The notes beneath the pieces were generated by a model, which saw nothing but the letters and a program-made list of their open reading frames with translations, had not been told where the DNA came from and ran no database searches. A stretch of DNA of 64,000 bases from contig NZ_JAHXYW010000012.1 in assembly GCF_019969725.1 (NCBI RefSeq), positions 141,347-205,346 on the forward strand, read 5' to 3'. Below are positions 52,973-62,464 of this stretch, piece after piece. The DNA comes from Neobacillus bataviensis. Lineage in GTDB: Bacteria; Bacillota; Bacilli; Bacillales_B; DSM-18226. The stretch's first letter is position 1. The number at the start of each line of letters is the position of its first letter. The position numbers and the translations under genes are program-made.

Positions 52973-55042
52973 ATGGAAATCATGACTAATCACGGGTTTC
53001 GAAAGACAATTAAATATTTGCGTGCTCTTATCTTCATCAGTTTGATCGGCATGATTTGTATGCTCATTCTCTTCCTCGGCATCCTCGGCTATGCCAAAAT
53101 TTTGGGAGCTCCGCCGCTGGCTGTTCCGCAATCGACTTTATTTTTCGCCGATGATGGCACGCTAATTGGCGAGAGTAACAGCGGTCAAAAGCGCTACTGG
53201 GTTGGCATGAAGGACATTTCACCAGACCTCGTGAATGCGACTGTATCGATTGAGGATAAAAATTTTTACGAGCATCATGGTTTTGATATTAAGCGGATTG
53301 CTGGTGCCGTGATTGCCGATGTTCAGGCGTTTGCCAAGGTGCAGGGTGCAAGCACGATCACTCAGCAATATGCCCGCAACCTTTTTCTTGAGCACGACAA
53401 AACGTGGAAGCGGAAAATGCTTGAGGCATTCTATACGATTCGCCTTGAAATGAACTATTCAAAAAAGGATATTCTCGAAGGCTATTTAAATACGATTTAT
53501 TATGGTAACGGGGCTTATGGTGTTGAAGCGGCCAGCCAATATTATTTTGGCAAAAAGGCAGCCGATTTAACCCTTGCAGAAGCTACCATGCTTGCCGGCA
53601 TTCCAAAGGGTCCAGGCTATTATTCACCTCTTGCTTCCATGGAAAATGCGAAAAACCGCCAAGCGATCATTTTAGACAGCATGGTAAAAAACCATTACAT
53701 TACGAAAAAAGCAGCACAGGAGGCCGCTGCGATGCCGCTTGCCTTAGTGGGCGTGCACAAAACGCAAATAGTAAAGGTGGCGCCTTATTTTCAGGATGCT
53801 GTCAAAAATGCATTAAAGAACCAGCTTCATTTAAATGAACGTACGATTGCCCTTGGCGGCTTAAAAGTTTTTACGACGCTAAATCTAAAGGATCAGAAAG
53901 CAGCCGAAAGCCAGGTCAATAATTATGTAGCCAACACCTCGGAAATTCAGGTAGGCCTTGTGGCGATGGATCCAAAAAACGGCTACGTCAAAGCGATGGT
54001 CGGCGGCAGGGATTATGAAAAAAGTCCCTTCAATCGTGCCGTTCAAGCGGTTAGGCAGCCTGGCTCAACGATTAAGCCGCTGCTCTATTACGCTGCCCTT
54101 GAAAATGGCTTTACGCCGTCCTCAACGATGAGAAGTGAGTTTACGACCTTCCATTTTGATGATGGGACACCTGATTATACGCCGCATAATTTTAACAACA
54201 AATACGCGGATGGTGAAATTACGCTGGCACAGGCGCTGGCTGTTTCCGATAATATTTTTGCCGTTAAAACACACTTATTTTTAGGAGAAGGAACGTTAAT
54301 TGAAACCGCCCGGAAATTTGGCCTTTCCACGAAGATGAACCAGGTTCCATCGCTGGCCTTAGGAACTTCTGGTGTGCGCGTGATTGAAATGGCCAATGCC
54401 TACAGCATGTTTGCAAATGGCGGCAAAAAGGTTCAGCCGATCTTAATTACAAGAGTAGAAGATTATAATGGAAATGTTATTTTTGAAAGAGAAAATCAAT
54501 CCGAAAAGGTATTAGATCCAGCGAAGGCGTTCGTCATGACGCAAATGATGACAGGTATCTTCGATTCGAAGCTTAATGGCTATGCCAAGGTAACCGGCAG
54601 CACCGTTATTAAAGACCTTACCCGTCCTTATGCAGGAAAATCGGGATCAACGGAGACGGACAGCTGGATGATTGGTTTCTCACCGCAGCTTGTTACAGCA
54701 GTTTGGGCGGGCTATGATGTCGGCAAGCCGCTCGAGCTTACCGCTGAGAAAACGTACGCGAAAAATATTTGGGCAAATTTTATGGAGGAAGCCTTATCAG
54801 GCAAGCCTGTAAAAGCCTTTAAGCCACCGAAGGACGGCGTTATCGGTGTATATGTCGACCCAGAGAATGGCAAGCTGGCAACAGATGATTGTCCTGTCCG
54901 CCGCTTCACCTACTTTGTCGAAGGAACAGAGCCTAAGGAATATTGCACCGAACATTTAAAACATGCCGATGAAAGCCCGGCAGCCAAGAAGAAAACGAAG
55001 AAAACACCGTGGTACAAGAAGATTATGCCGTGGGATAATTAA
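52973..55042 (+). CDS. pbpG: Class A penicillin-binding protein (PBP2D/PbpG type)
   Basis: This 689-residue bifunctional enzyme polymerises and crosslinks peptidoglycan. A membrane anchor (about 18-45) is followed by the GT51 glycosyltransferase (EDKNFYEHHGFDIKR, GASTITQQYARNLFL) and the transpeptidase domain with SxxK in RQPGSTIKPLLYY, SDN, and KSGST in place of the common KTGT. The ATG at 52973 is best placed behind AAAGGGAG; the GTG at 52964 overlaps it. Position beside ywhD identifies it as the B. subtilis ywhE/pbpG equivalent, a sporulation-linked PBP. Confidence 0.92.
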   Translation: MEIMTNHGFRKTIKYLRALIFISLIGMICMLILFLGILGYAKILGAPPLAVPQSTLFFADDGTLIGESNSGQKRYWVGMKDISPDLVNATVSIEDKNFYEHHGFDIKRIAGAVIADVQAFAKVQGASTITQQYARNLFLEHDKTWKRKMLEAFYTIRLEMNYSKKDILEGYLNTIYYGNGAYGVEAASQYYFGKKAADLTLAEATMLAGIPKGPGYYSPLASMENAKNRQAIILDSMVKNHYITKKAAQEAAAMPLALVGVHKTQIVKVAPYFQDAVKNALKNQLHLNERTIALGGLKVFTTLNLKDQKAAESQVNNYVANTSEIQVGLVAMDPKNGYVKAMVGGRDYEKSPFNRAVQAVRQPGSTIKPLLYYAALENGFTPSSTMRSEFTTFHFDDGTPDYTPHNFNNKYADGEITLAQALAVSDNIFAVKTHLFLGEGTLIETARKFGLSTKMNQVPSLALGTSGVRVIEMANAYSMFANGGKKVQPILITRVEDYNGNVIFERENQSEKVLDPAKAFVMTQMMTGIFDSKLNGYAKVTGSTVIKDLTRPYAGKSGSTETDSWMIGFSPQLVTAVWAGYDVGKPLELTAEKTYAKNIWANFMEEALSGKPVKAFKPPKDGVIGVYVDPENGKLATDDCPVRRFTYFVEGTEPKEYCTEHLKHADESPAAKKKTKKTPWYKKIMPWDN

Positions 55043-55061
55043 ATTTTACTAGGATAATGAG

Positions 55062-55089
55062 AAAAGCTCCGGATCACTCCGGAGCTTTT
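55062..55089. terminator. Bidirectional terminator between pbpG and ywhD
   Basis: AAAAGCTCCGG and CCGGAGCTTTT make an 11-bp stem with A/T tails on both sides, between convergent genes. Confidence 0.9.
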
Positions 55090-55167
55090 CCTGTCCTAGT
55101 TTTACAGTGCTTACACACTGTTTATAATACTACCCATTTTTCTAAAAAACTACAAGTAAAAATTATC

Positions 55168-55677
55168 CTATTCTGCCGAAAGACCTTTTTTCAGTTCTTC
55201 AGATGAATTATTCCACAATATCTCATTATGGGCGCGGAGGAAGTCCGCTAATATCTTTTTCGATTTCGGCTCCATATCGTCTACAATTATATGGCGTTTC
55301 AAGGACTTATCCATACGGTTCACATGCTCAGGCAGCGACTTGTAGCCGCGGCGAATTTCCCTGTCCACTGTCATATAACAAGCTGTCACGCCGGCATAAT
55401 AGGGCCCCGCTTCATTGCGGTCAATCGTGACCCAGATGAGCCAATAAGGCTTGCCATTTGGCACTTCCTCTTTATTTGGCAAAAATTTAATTCCTTTTTC
55501 AACGGCACTTCGGGCATGCATCGCACCGACATCAATCTCGGCCTCGCCAGCCTCAACATCAATAATGACCGGTGAAACATTATCAAGGGTTAACGCGCCC
55601 TTCCCAAAGCCTTTATGCCCGTCTAATGGGTCTTTTTTAATAATATTAAAGCCAAGTTTTTTCTTATTCTCTTCCAT
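55168..55677 (-). CDS. ywhD: YwhD family protein
   Basis: This 169-residue cytoplasmic protein of unknown function matches the Bacillus YwhD family from KKKLGFNIIKKDPLDGHKGF through LTLDNVSPVIIDVE to PYWLIWVTIDRNEAGPYY. The ATG at 55677 lies 11 nt after GAGGAGG. The frame is open to 55743, but that part overlaps the end of ywhC. It is 17 nt downstream of ywhC and likely cotranscribed. Confidence 0.88.
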   Translation of the reverse strand: MEENKKKLGFNIIKKDPLDGHKGFGKGALTLDNVSPVIIDVEAGEAEIDVGAMHARSAVEKGIKFLPNKEEVPNGKPYWLIWVTIDRNEAGPYYAGVTACYMTVDREIRRGYKSLPEHVNRMDKSLKRHIIVDDMEPKSKKILADFLRAHNEILWNNSSEELKKGLSAE

Positions 55678-55694
55678 TGAAGCGATTTCCTCCT

Positions 55695-56354
55695 CTAAAA
55701 AAACAATGTATAAAAGAAATGGCTTAATCCCTCCGTTACCCAAGGGATCAGGTTATTCATAATAGGCTGAATCGTATATCGGCCAAGCGGGGTAATCACA
55801 AGTATTAAAAAAATCAGTGCGCCGTACTGTTCATATTGTATCATTTTAGCCCGGACATCATTAGGCGCCAAGTCCTCAATGATTCGATAGCCGTCAAGCG
55901 GCGGGAATGGAAGCAGGTTAAAGACAAACAAGACAATATTCAGGTTGATAAAAATATTGATGAAATTATCAATGACTTCCGATGTCGCGATTCCAAAGCG
56001 GCTTAACCCGTAGCCGATGATAAAGCCAATCACGGCTAAAATCAAATTGCTAAGCGGGCCGGCAGCTGAGACAAGTATGCTTGCCAGGCGTGGCTTTTTA
56101 AAGAAAAAGCGATTCACCGGTACAGGACGGGCCCAGCCAAAGCCGGCAATAAAAATGAGAAGGGTTCCGATTGGATCCAGATGCTTGAGTGGATTCAACG
56201 TGAGGCGCCCTTGTTTTTTCGCCGTTTGATCCCCGAATTTATAGGCCACAAATGCATGAGCAAATTCATGGACCGTAAAGGCCACCGCCAGGGTAATCAC
56301 TACATAGGGAATCAGACTTAGCGGATATCTAAGAAATCCTTCTAATCCTTCCAT
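55695..56354 (-). CDS. ywhC: Site-2 protease family zinc metalloprotease (YwhC, M50)
   Basis: This 219-residue membrane protease has the zinc motif HEFAH in AFTVHEFAHAFVAYKFG and the third-ligand region NLLPFPPLDGYRI (the NxxPxxxxDG motif), embedded in about five hydrophobic segments. Such proteases cleave membrane-embedded substrates; the substrate of YwhC is not known. AGGAGGAGAGGCAGG precedes the ATG. It pairs with ywhD. Confidence 0.92.
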   Translation of the reverse strand: MEGLEGFLRYPLSLIPYVVITLAVAFTVHEFAHAFVAYKFGDQTAKKQGRLTLNPLKHLDPIGTLLIFIAGFGWARPVPVNRFFFKKPRLASILVSAAGPLSNLILAVIGFIIGYGLSRFGIATSEVIDNFINIFINLNIVLFVFNLLPFPPLDGYRIIEDLAPNDVRAKMIQYEQYGALIFLILVITPLGRYTIQPIMNNLIPWVTEGLSHFFYTLFF

Positions 56355-56512
56355 CCTGCCTCTCCTCCTTTTGATGCCGTTCTCTCTGTCTATTTCCTTT
56401 AAGTATACATGAAACCACTTGGAAAAAGAAAACCAAAGTGACCACTGTTATTGCACTTTTTCAATATTTGTGGAACACTACTATAAGTTATGATGAAAAG
56501 GAGGTAATATCA

Positions 56513-56698
56513 ATGCCATACGTTACAGTAAAAATGCTCGAAGGCCGTACTGAAGACCAAAAGCGGGCGCTTGTCGAAAAGGTAACCGTCGCTGTCAGCG
56601 AAACAACCGGCGCACCAAAAGAAAACATCACCGTCTTCATCGAAGAAATGAGCAAAAACCACTACGCAACCGGCGGCGTCCGCTTCAGCGACAAATAA
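56513..56698 (+). CDS. ywhB: 4-oxalocrotonate tautomerase-family protein (YwhB)
   Basis: The 61-residue protein starts PYVTVKMLEGRTEDQKRALV after the initiator Met, so Pro1 is the catalytic base of the tautomerase family. Arg and the C-terminal segment TGGVRFSDK are also present. It tautomerises 2-hydroxymuconate-like acids in vitro; the natural substrate is unclear. The start at 56513 follows AAGGAGGTAATATCA; the open frame upstream to 56438 is not coding. Confidence 0.92.
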   Translation: MPYVTVKMLEGRTEDQKRALVEKVTVAVSETTGAPKENITVFIEEMSKNHYATGGVRFSDK

Positions 56699-56718
56699 AA
56701 TGTTGTTGTTGTGAGTGT

Positions 56719-56733
56719 TGGTGTCAGGCACCA
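56719..56733. repeat. TGGTGTCAGGCACCA motif
   Basis: This is one of seven copies of the same 13-15-bp word in the window. It lies between ywhB and its terminator. Confidence 0.85.
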
Positions 56734-56773
56734 TTCGTGGACATTTGTCCTTCCTATGTGGACACTAAATCCC

Positions 56774-56818
56774 AAAAGAAAACGCTTGGACCAACTCGAC
56801 GTCCAAGCGTTTTCTTTT
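56774..56818. terminator. Bidirectional terminator between ywhB and ywgA
   Basis: An 18-bp perfect stem (AAAAGAAAACGCTTGGAC with its complement) around a 9-nt loop serves convergent ywhB and ywgA. It overlaps the ywgA stop codon. Confidence 0.93.
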
Positions 56819-57320
56819 ATTGTATTTTCCCTTTCAACGCCTCAATATATTGATATGCGTCATTGATTTCTGCTTCGGTGTAGCGCTGGCTGCTTTTTAA
56901 GGTGAAAACCTTGTTTGCGACTTCTTCCTTTGGAAGATTATCAAAATATAAAACCGTCGAAACCAGCTCAAGGAATCTAGCATTCTGGTCATTCATATCG
57001 ATAAGGCAGTCTTGCAAACACGGCATGTCCACTTCATTTAAGCTCAAAAACTCTTTCCCCGCATCGGTCAACGTATAGCGATATTGAAAATAGCCGCCTT
57101 TTTTCTCCCTTACTTCATTCAGAAAACCCATATTACAAAGCTCTTCCACACGGGTGGTCAATTCCTCCGAATAAGGTCCGTAAAAATGAAACTGGAACCG
57201 CTCCTGAAAAGGGAAATCAACTTTTTTCGCAATATATATCATCTTCTGCAGCTTCTTTCTTCCGACAATTTCACCGGAAACGAGGATCGCCTGCATCAGC
57301 TTAGCATGATCTTTTAACAA
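56817..57320 (-). CDS. ywgA: YwgA family protein
   Basis: This 167-residue cytoplasmic protein shows a winged-helix-like N-terminal part (KLMQAILVSGEIVGRKKLQ, FQERFQFHFYGPYSEELTTR) reminiscent of the Panacea/SocA-like or type II toxin-antitoxin-associated fold, which is a resemblance only. The function is unknown. The start is TTG at 57320, with GGAG ten nt upstream. It follows ywfO by 47 nt; the intergenic DNA contains a GGTGTCAGGCACC motif. Confidence 0.82.
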   Translation of the reverse strand: MLKDHAKLMQAILVSGEIVGRKKLQKMIYIAKKVDFPFQERFQFHFYGPYSEELTTRVEELCNMGFLNEVREKKGGYFQYRYTLTDAGKEFLSLNEVDMPCLQDCLIDMNDQNARFLELVSTVLYFDNLPKEEVANKVFTLKSSQRYTEAEINDAYQYIEALKGKIQ

Positions 57321-57345
57321 CGTTCGTCAACTCCTACTCCATTTA

Positions 57346-57358
57346 GGTGTCAGGCACC
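57346..57358. repeat. GGTGTCAGGCACC motif between ywgA and ywfO
   Basis: A 13-bp exact copy of the dispersed word sits 9 nt before the ywfO stop codon in a gap of 47 nt. Confidence 0.85.
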
Positions 57359-57367
57359 AAAACAGTC

Positions 57368-58666
57368 TTATATTTCTAAAAGGGCACGAATTTGCTTTTT
57401 GATATTCACATCACCTGAGTCATCCTTTAGGAAATCAGCCGGGTAGTAGAGCTTATGGTCCGTTCTTCTCTTTCCGGAAATCGCATCCACGATTTCAGAC
57501 TCCCTGGATAGCTCCTTTAACTCCCCATTCGGCATCAGCAAATGAATCGGAAGCCGCTCTTCCTCTTCACCCGGACGATAAAAATCGTAAGGCAAATCTG
57601 AAGACGAATCGACAACTAAATAATAATCAGGGTCAATCCCTGCTTTTTCAAAAAGTCGCGTCAGTTCAGCGAGCTTTTTATATTCTTTCGCAGGGTCAAA
57701 CTCCGCAAACTTGAACAGATTGCGGTTAACAAACCGACGGCAAAGGTCGCTTAATATCCGATCGGCTTCCTCCTGCCAAATTTGAAAATAATATAAAATA
57801 ACAGATTCATCTAATTTTAAATAGTCTTCTAATGTCACTTGCTCATGAAAAATGGAGGTAAAGTGAATCGGTTCATATTTAAACGAATAATTTTCCTCAA
57901 ACAATTGCTTGGCACGATGGAGGATTTTCGTTAAGAGTACCTCGGCGCTTCGGGACACTGGATGAAAATAAACCTGCCAGTACATCTGATAGCGGCTCAT
58001 AATATAATCCTCAACAGCATGCATACCGCTCTTTTTAATGACGACCTGGTCTTCGCGCGGCCTCATCACGCGCAATATCCGCTCCATATCAAATTGGCCA
58101 TAGCTGACCCCGGTAAAATAAGCATCGCGCTGCAAATAATCCATTCTGTCGGCATCAATCTGGCTCGAAATCAGGCTGACGACCAGCTTTTTATCAGACG
58201 TCTTGGCGATGACTTCGGCTACTTTTTCCGGAAAATCCGGTCCTACCTTAACAAGAACCTTGTTAACTTCGGTATCCCCTAGAATAATCGCGCGGGTAAA
58301 ATCCTCGTGGTCAAAATCGAACACTTTTTCAAAGGAATGGGAAAACGGACCATGTCCGAGGTCATGAAGAAGGGCAGCACAAAGCGTCAGCAGACGTTCG
58401 TCATCGTTCCATTCCGGTCTGCCGGCAAACACATCATCGATGATGCGGCGGACAATTTCATAGACACCGAGAGAATGATTGAAACGGCTGTGCTCCGCGC
58501 CATGAAACGTCAAAAAGGTCGTTCCCAGCTGTTTAATCCGTCGCAGCCGCTGAAACTCCTTTGTTCCAATCAGATCCCAAATCGCCTTGTCGCGAACGTG
58601 GACATAGCGATGGACTGGATCTTTAAATACTTTTTCTTCTGTAAGTTTTTCCGTGGAATATGACAT
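57368..58666 (-). CDS. ywfO: HD-domain phosphohydrolase (YwfO)
   Basis: This 432-residue protein is an HD-superfamily nucleotide phosphohydrolase related to dNTP triphosphohydrolases. Metal ligands lie in HSRFNHSLGVYEIVRRI, LLHDLGHGPFSHSFE and SSQIDADRMDYLQRD. I use the ATG at 58666 (MSYSTEKLTEEKVF) directly behind AAGGGGGAAATCG. The C-terminal third has no motif I can name. It heads the ywfO-ywgA pair. A substrate is not established from the sequence. Confidence 0.9.
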   Translation of the reverse strand: MSYSTEKLTEEKVFKDPVHRYVHVRDKAIWDLIGTKEFQRLRRIKQLGTTFLTFHGAEHSRFNHSLGVYEIVRRIIDDVFAGRPEWNDDERLLTLCAALLHDLGHGPFSHSFEKVFDFDHEDFTRAIILGDTEVNKVLVKVGPDFPEKVAEVIAKTSDKKLVVSLISSQIDADRMDYLQRDAYFTGVSYGQFDMERILRVMRPREDQVVIKKSGMHAVEDYIMSRYQMYWQVYFHPVSRSAEVLLTKILHRAKQLFEENYSFKYEPIHFTSIFHEQVTLEDYLKLDESVILYYFQIWQEEADRILSDLCRRFVNRNLFKFAEFDPAKEYKKLAELTRLFEKAGIDPDYYLVVDSSSDLPYDFYRPGEEEERLPIHLLMPNGELKELSRESEIVDAISGKRRTDHKLYYPADFLKDDSGDVNIKKQIRALLEI

Positions 58667-58763
58667 CGATTTCCCCCTTCCTTTTCGAAGAAACACTTTT
58701 TTCTATTATATCCCAAAAAACAACAATTTTCCCCAGTATTTTTCGACAGAAGGCGAAAAGAAA

Positions 58764-58796
58764 AATCACCTTCAAGCGCACTGGTCAAAGGTGATT
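58764..58796 (-). terminator. Terminator of the DUF1450 gene
   Basis: AATCACCTT and AAGGTGATT form a 9-bp stem with a 15-nt partly paired loop, followed by TTTTCTTTT on the minus strand. Confidence 0.8.
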
Positions 58797-59016
58797 ATTT
58801 TATCTTTTTATTAACTTTCTCCATTAATTCCTCTTCCGTTAATGCGGCAACCGGGCGGTTATTAACGAAGGCAAAGGTCTTTTTCCTTCCGGGTCCGCAA
58901 TAGGACTGGCAGCCGATTTTGATTTCGGCATTCGGATCGATGGCTTTCAGACGAGGGATCAATGTCTTTAAATTCACGGCCTGGCAGTCGTCGCAAACAC
59001 GAAATTCATTGGACAT
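58795..59016 (-). CDS. DUF1450 (YuzB-like) small protein
   Basis: This 73-residue protein has CDDC at residues 8-11 and the family motif [20 protein letters not shown], where the two further Cys suggest a redox or thioredoxin-like, metal or FeS-related fold. The ATG at 59016 lies nine nt from AAAGGG; the TTG at 59025 overlaps that site. It is the positional counterpart of a small gene (ywzC) between ywfO and rsfA in B. subtilis. Function unknown. Confidence 0.78.
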   Translation of the reverse strand: MSNEFRVCDDCQAVNLKTLIPRLKAIDPNAEIKIGCQSYCGPGRKKTFAFVNNRPVAALTEEELMEKVNKKIK

Positions 59017-59274
59017 TTGGTACAACCCTTTCTAAGGTCAATCTATTCTATCTATTAGTTAGTTTATCCATTAACGCTCCGTAATTAAACTCCTTAGGTA
59101 TTTTACATTTTCTTGGCAGTCATTGCAAGGCACAATTCTTTGCAATCAATTAATTAAACTTTTAAAAAAATCTATTATCCTTTTAACCATTTTGGTATAA
59201 AGCCTAGAAAACTTGTCCATCCTAAGACTAGAACTTTTTTAAAAATCGAGAAAACCTATAAGGAGTTGAAACAT

Positions 59275-60015
59275 ATGAAAGTTCGTCAAGATGCATGGAC
59301 AGATGAGAATGATTTGCTTTTAGCCGAGACTGTCCTCAGGCATGTAAGAGAGGGAAGCACCCAGCTGAACGCTTTTGAAGAGGTTGGCGACAAGCTGAAC
59401 CGGACTTCGGCAGCCTGCGGCTTCAGATGGAATGCCGTCGTACGCCATACGTATGAAAAAGCCTTGCAATTAGCCAAAAAGCAGCGCAAACAAAGATCAA
59501 GAGTTTTAGGAAAAGACCAAGGCGGCAAGAAAAAACTGCTTTACAGCCCGCCGGTTACTACGACGACCGAAGAGTTTGAGGCAATGCCGATGTCCGTTGA
59601 AATGCCAGTCGAAACTTCGAGGGAATTGCCGGATATGACGGCTGAAGTGGCAGCTGAAACCTATGTAAAACCAGCGGTTGCACAAACCTACAGACCGCAA
59701 TCAACAGGGATCAGCCTGGATTCTGTTATTGATTACTTGCAAAACTTCAATCATTCCAATCTGCAAAATGAAGCATTAAAAAGTGAGAATGAAAGATTGA
59801 AGCGAGAATTGTCTGAACTGCGGAAGCAAAATGAGGAAATGCGTGCAAAAATTGAGGATCTCGAGCAAAATACCGAAACGATTCAAGAAGATTACGAGAC
59901 CTTAATGAAAATCATGAACCGCGCCAGAAAGCTTGTTTTATTTGAAGAAGAAGAAAGACCCGCTACTAAATTCAAGATGGACCGAAATGGCAATTTAGAG
60001 AAAGTAGCCGAGTAA
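59275..60015 (+). CDS. rsfA: Prespore-specific regulator RsfA
   Basis: This 246-residue DNA-binding protein modulates sigma-F-dependent genes in the forespore. The N-terminal Myb/SANT-like domain ([20 protein letters not shown] to [15 protein letters not shown], about 1-65) is followed by a Pro/Thr/Glu-rich linker and a C-terminal coiled coil (about 175-225: [20 protein letters not shown]). The ATG at 59275 is nine nt from AAGGAG. The upstream 258-bp gap contains GGTATAAAG, a possible sigma-F/G -35, but the matching -10 is poor. A repeat element begins 2 nt after its stop codon. Confidence 0.92.
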   Translation: MKVRQDAWTDENDLLLAETVLRHVREGSTQLNAFEEVGDKLNRTSAACGFRWNAVVRHTYEKALQLAKKQRKQRSRVLGKDQGGKKKLLYSPPVTTTTEEFEAMPMSVEMPVETSRELPDMTAEVAAETYVKPAVAQTYRPQSTGISLDSVIDYLQNFNHSNLQNEALKSENERLKRELSELRKQNEEMRAKIEDLEQNTETIQEDYETLMKIMNRARKLVLFEEEERPATKFKMDRNGNLEKVAE

Positions 60016-60016
60016 C

Positions 60017-60140
60017 TAGAAAAGCGGAAGAGCCTTGACCAGGGGCGACAGGCATAAGACGATCCGGCGAGAAGGCTGCCTTTTAGCCTTCTTGACGGAT
60101 TGGCTTATGACCCCGAGCCCCTAGGCGCTGCAGCTAGACA
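60017..60140 (+). repeat. Dispersed stem-loop element, copy 5 (after rsfA)
   Basis: The copy reads TAGAAAAGCGGAAGAGCC at the gene-proximal end and CTAGGCGCTGCAGCTAGACA at the distal end, with the same nested complementary blocks as the other full copies. It starts 2 nt after the rsfA TAA. Confidence 0.92.
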
Positions 60141-60183
60141 GCTAGTTTGGGGAGAAGAGGTTGGATGGCAACATCCAATTAGA

Positions 60184-60213
60184 AAAAGCCGTAAATCAAC
60201 GTTTACGGCTTTT
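60184..60213. terminator. Bidirectional terminator between rsfA and lipL
   Basis: AAAAGCCGTAAA and TTTACGGCTTTT form a 12-bp stem with a 6-nt loop and T tails on both strands, overlapping the end of lipL. Confidence 0.92.
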
Positions 60214-61033
60214 TTATTTGTTCATTTCGCACTACGACTCTTTGATAGTACCCAGGCAAGAGCTCGAGTTCAAATTCATTGAGCTGGCCGGCGTAGAGTA
60301 AATCGCTGTTTTGTTTTAATTGGTTCAAAAGCCGTAGCATGACATCCGCGATGGAAAAATTAGTTTGATAAAGCTCAGCTAATGAGGCCATGACGTCAGG
60401 GACAATTTCCGGATAGGTGAATTTGGTCGGTTCCGCTTGTTTGGCAATCGCGTAAAACTCCCTGATCAGTTCCGCGCGCTTGCTGCCGCTGCCATTGACA
60501 CAAAGGTAAATCTGAACGGCTACTCCTTTTTTCAGGCGGCGCTGGGAAATGCCGGCGAATTTTTTTCCGCCTATACTGAGGTCATAACTTCCCGGGCAAT
60601 AAGATCCGACTATTTCCCTTGCCTCAATCTGCTGGGGGAAATCGGCAAACATTTGTTGAATCAGCTGCCACATTGCCTCATAGCCGCGATTGATATCAAT
60701 CCCTTTCTCGGCCTCGGGGAAAATCAGCGAGATATTGAGGACGCCCTCATCGAGAACGACGGCAAGTCCGCCGGAATTCCTTACAATAGACTGATAGCCC
60801 TGATTACGAAGATATTGAATGCCTTCTTGTAAAAATGGCAGTTTTGTATCTTGAATGCCGAGGACGATGGTATTGTGATGAACCCATGTCCTTGCAGTAG
60901 CCGGCGCTTTACCTGCTCCGACTGAAGCACAGAGTGTATCATCGGTTCCAAATGACTGTAACGCGTGAAAATGACTGCCTATGACAGACTGGTCAATAAC
61001 CCGCCACTGTGGCTGCCGCAGTAAACCTTCCAT
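60203..61033 (-). CDS. lipL: Octanoyl-[GcvH]:protein N-octanoyltransferase LipL
   Basis: This 276-residue amidotransferase moves octanoyl or lipoyl groups from GcvH to E2 subunits in Bacillus lipoate synthesis. The catalytic Cys lies in [20 protein letters not shown], and [34 protein letters not shown] and [16 protein letters not shown] match the family. The ATG at 61033 has AAGGAG eight nt upstream; an ATG two codons earlier is too close. A 21-bp repeat array lies upstream. Confidence 0.93.
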   Translation of the reverse strand: MEGLLRQPQWRVIDQSVIGSHFHALQSFGTDDTLCASVGAGKAPATARTWVHHNTIVLGIQDTKLPFLQEGIQYLRNQGYQSIVRNSGGLAVVLDEGVLNISLIFPEAEKGIDINRGYEAMWQLIQQMFADFPQQIEAREIVGSYCPGSYDLSIGGKKFAGISQRRLKKGVAVQIYLCVNGSGSKRAELIREFYAIAKQAEPTKFTYPEIVPDVMASLAELYQTNFSIADVMLRLLNQLKQNSDLLYAGQLNEFELELLPGYYQRVVVRNEQIKKP

Positions 61034-61111
61034 TTTCATAGCTCCTTGAATGTTTGATAGGGTAATTTTATCAAATAGCGAGCTTCTTGTCCTGTTTCCT
61101 TCCAATAAATG

Positions 61112-61215
61112 TCTAAATAGACAATACACTTTAAAAAATAGACAAAGCCCCCTTGAAAATAGACAAAACCCTCAAAAAGATAGACAAAACTACCCAAAAA
61201 ATAGACAAACCTCAA
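61112..61215. repeat. 21-bp tandem array (TTTGTCTATTTTT family), locus 3
   Basis: TAGAC (complement of GTCTA) occurs at 61118, 61139, 61160, 61181 and 61202, exactly 21 bp apart, between pta and lipL. The repeat word is on the minus strand here. Confidence 0.94.
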
Positions 61216-61219
61216 AAAA

Positions 61220-61245
61220 GAGCCAGCCCACCTCCGGACCAGCTC
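61220..61245 (-). terminator. Terminator of pta
   Basis: GAGCTGGTCC pairs with GGGCTGGCTC (10 bp with three G-T pairs) and is followed by TTTTTTG on the minus strand. Confidence 0.8.
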
Positions 61246-61258
61246 CCCAAAAAAACAT

Positions 61259-62230
61259 TTATAACCCCTGCGCAGCCGTAATTAACGCCAACTTATAGAC
61301 ATCTTCTTCATTACAGCCTCGGGACAGGTCGTTAACCGGCTTATTCAAGCCTTGTAAAATCGGGCCTACCGCTTCAAACCCGCCTAAACGCTGGGCAATT
61401 TTGTAACCGATGTTTCCAGCTTCAAGGCTAGGGAAGATAAACACGTTCGCATCTCCTTGCAGCACAGAACCAGGGGCTTTGCTTTTAGCAACAGATGGAA
61501 CAAACGCGGCATCAAATTGAAACTCTCCGTCGAGCACAAGTGATGCATCGCGGCGTTTCGCCTCAGCAACAGCTTCGACAACCTTTTCCGTTTCAGGAGA
61601 TTTCGCCGAACCCTTCGTTGAAAATGAAAGCATCGCAATCCGCGGCTCAAGATCAAACATTTCAGCCGTCTTAGCGCTTTCGATCGCAATCTCCGCTAAA
61701 TCCAGGCTGTCAGGTGCAATGTTAATAGCGCAATCAGCAAACACATACTTCTCATCTCCGCGCACCATGATGAACACACCGGAAGTTTTCCGCACGCCAT
61801 CTTTTGTCTTAATGATTTGCAGCGCCGGGCGGACCGTATCGGCCGTGGAGTGGGCCGCACCGCTAACCAAGCCGTGTGCTTTATTTAAATACACCAGCAT
61901 CGTGCCGAAATAGTTTTCATCGAGCAAGATTTTACGCGCATCCTCTTCGGTTGCTTTACCTTTGCGGCGCTCAACAAATGCAGCGACAAGCTCATCCATT
62001 CCCGCATAGTTGGCAGGGTCATAGATTTCCGCTGCCTCCAAGGAAACACCAAGCTCGCTTGCCTTTGCCTGCACTTGTTCAATGCTGCCAATCAAAATCG
62101 GGGTCAGCAGCTTTTCCTCTGCCAAACGGCCGGCCGCACGAACCACCCGCTCGTCCAAGCCTTCTGGAAAAACAATTTTTACATCACGTCCGGAAATTTT
62201 TTGCTTTAATCCTTCAAATAAATCACTCAC
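61259..62230 (-). CDS. pta: Phosphate acetyltransferase
   Basis: This 323-residue enzyme converts acetyl-CoA and phosphate to acetyl phosphate, the overflow route to acetate. Family motifs DVKIVFPEGLDERVVRAA, GLVSGAAHSTADTVRPALQI and VFIFPSLEAGNIGYKIAQRL are intact, and it nearly equals B. subtilis Pta in length. The start is GTG at 62230 (SDLFEGLKQKI follows), eight nt from GGGAGG; the longer frame to 62263 lacks support. Confidence 0.97.
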   Translation of the reverse strand: MSDLFEGLKQKISGRDVKIVFPEGLDERVVRAAGRLAEEKLLTPILIGSIEQVQAKASELGVSLEAAEIYDPANYAGMDELVAAFVERRKGKATEEDARKILLDENYFGTMLVYLNKAHGLVSGAAHSTADTVRPALQIIKTKDGVRKTSGVFIMVRGDEKYVFADCAINIAPDSLDLAEIAIESAKTAEMFDLEPRIAMLSFSTKGSAKSPETEKVVEAVAEAKRRDASLVLDGEFQFDAAFVPSVAKSKAPGSVLQGDANVFIFPSLEAGNIGYKIAQRLGGFEAVGPILQGLNKPVNDLSRGCNEEDVYKLALITAAQGL

Positions 62231-62464
62231 AAAACAAACCTCCCTAAAAAAACTACCTACCAAGCATACTTTACCTGGCTAAAATTTCAATGATTTTACT
62301 CACAGAGAACGGTTACACTTAAAATGTTTTTGTTTTCAAAAAATTGCACGCTATCCTTTACTATTTACTATTTTTTATAAAAATATCCTTCAAGGTTTTA
62401 TTAAAGCGTCTGTTGGTCAAACTATGTTATAGTTATTTAGAATGATTATTTAGGAGTGATTGTA

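Noticed and set aside
59190..59230. Sigma-F promoter for rsfA
   Set aside because: GGTATA fits the -35 but the -10 (GTCCATCCTA) deviates too far to support a call.
62437..62451. PerR-like box upstream of hemQ
   Set aside because: TTAGAATGATTATTT matches only 12 of 15 positions, and no clear promoter was found to judge its position.
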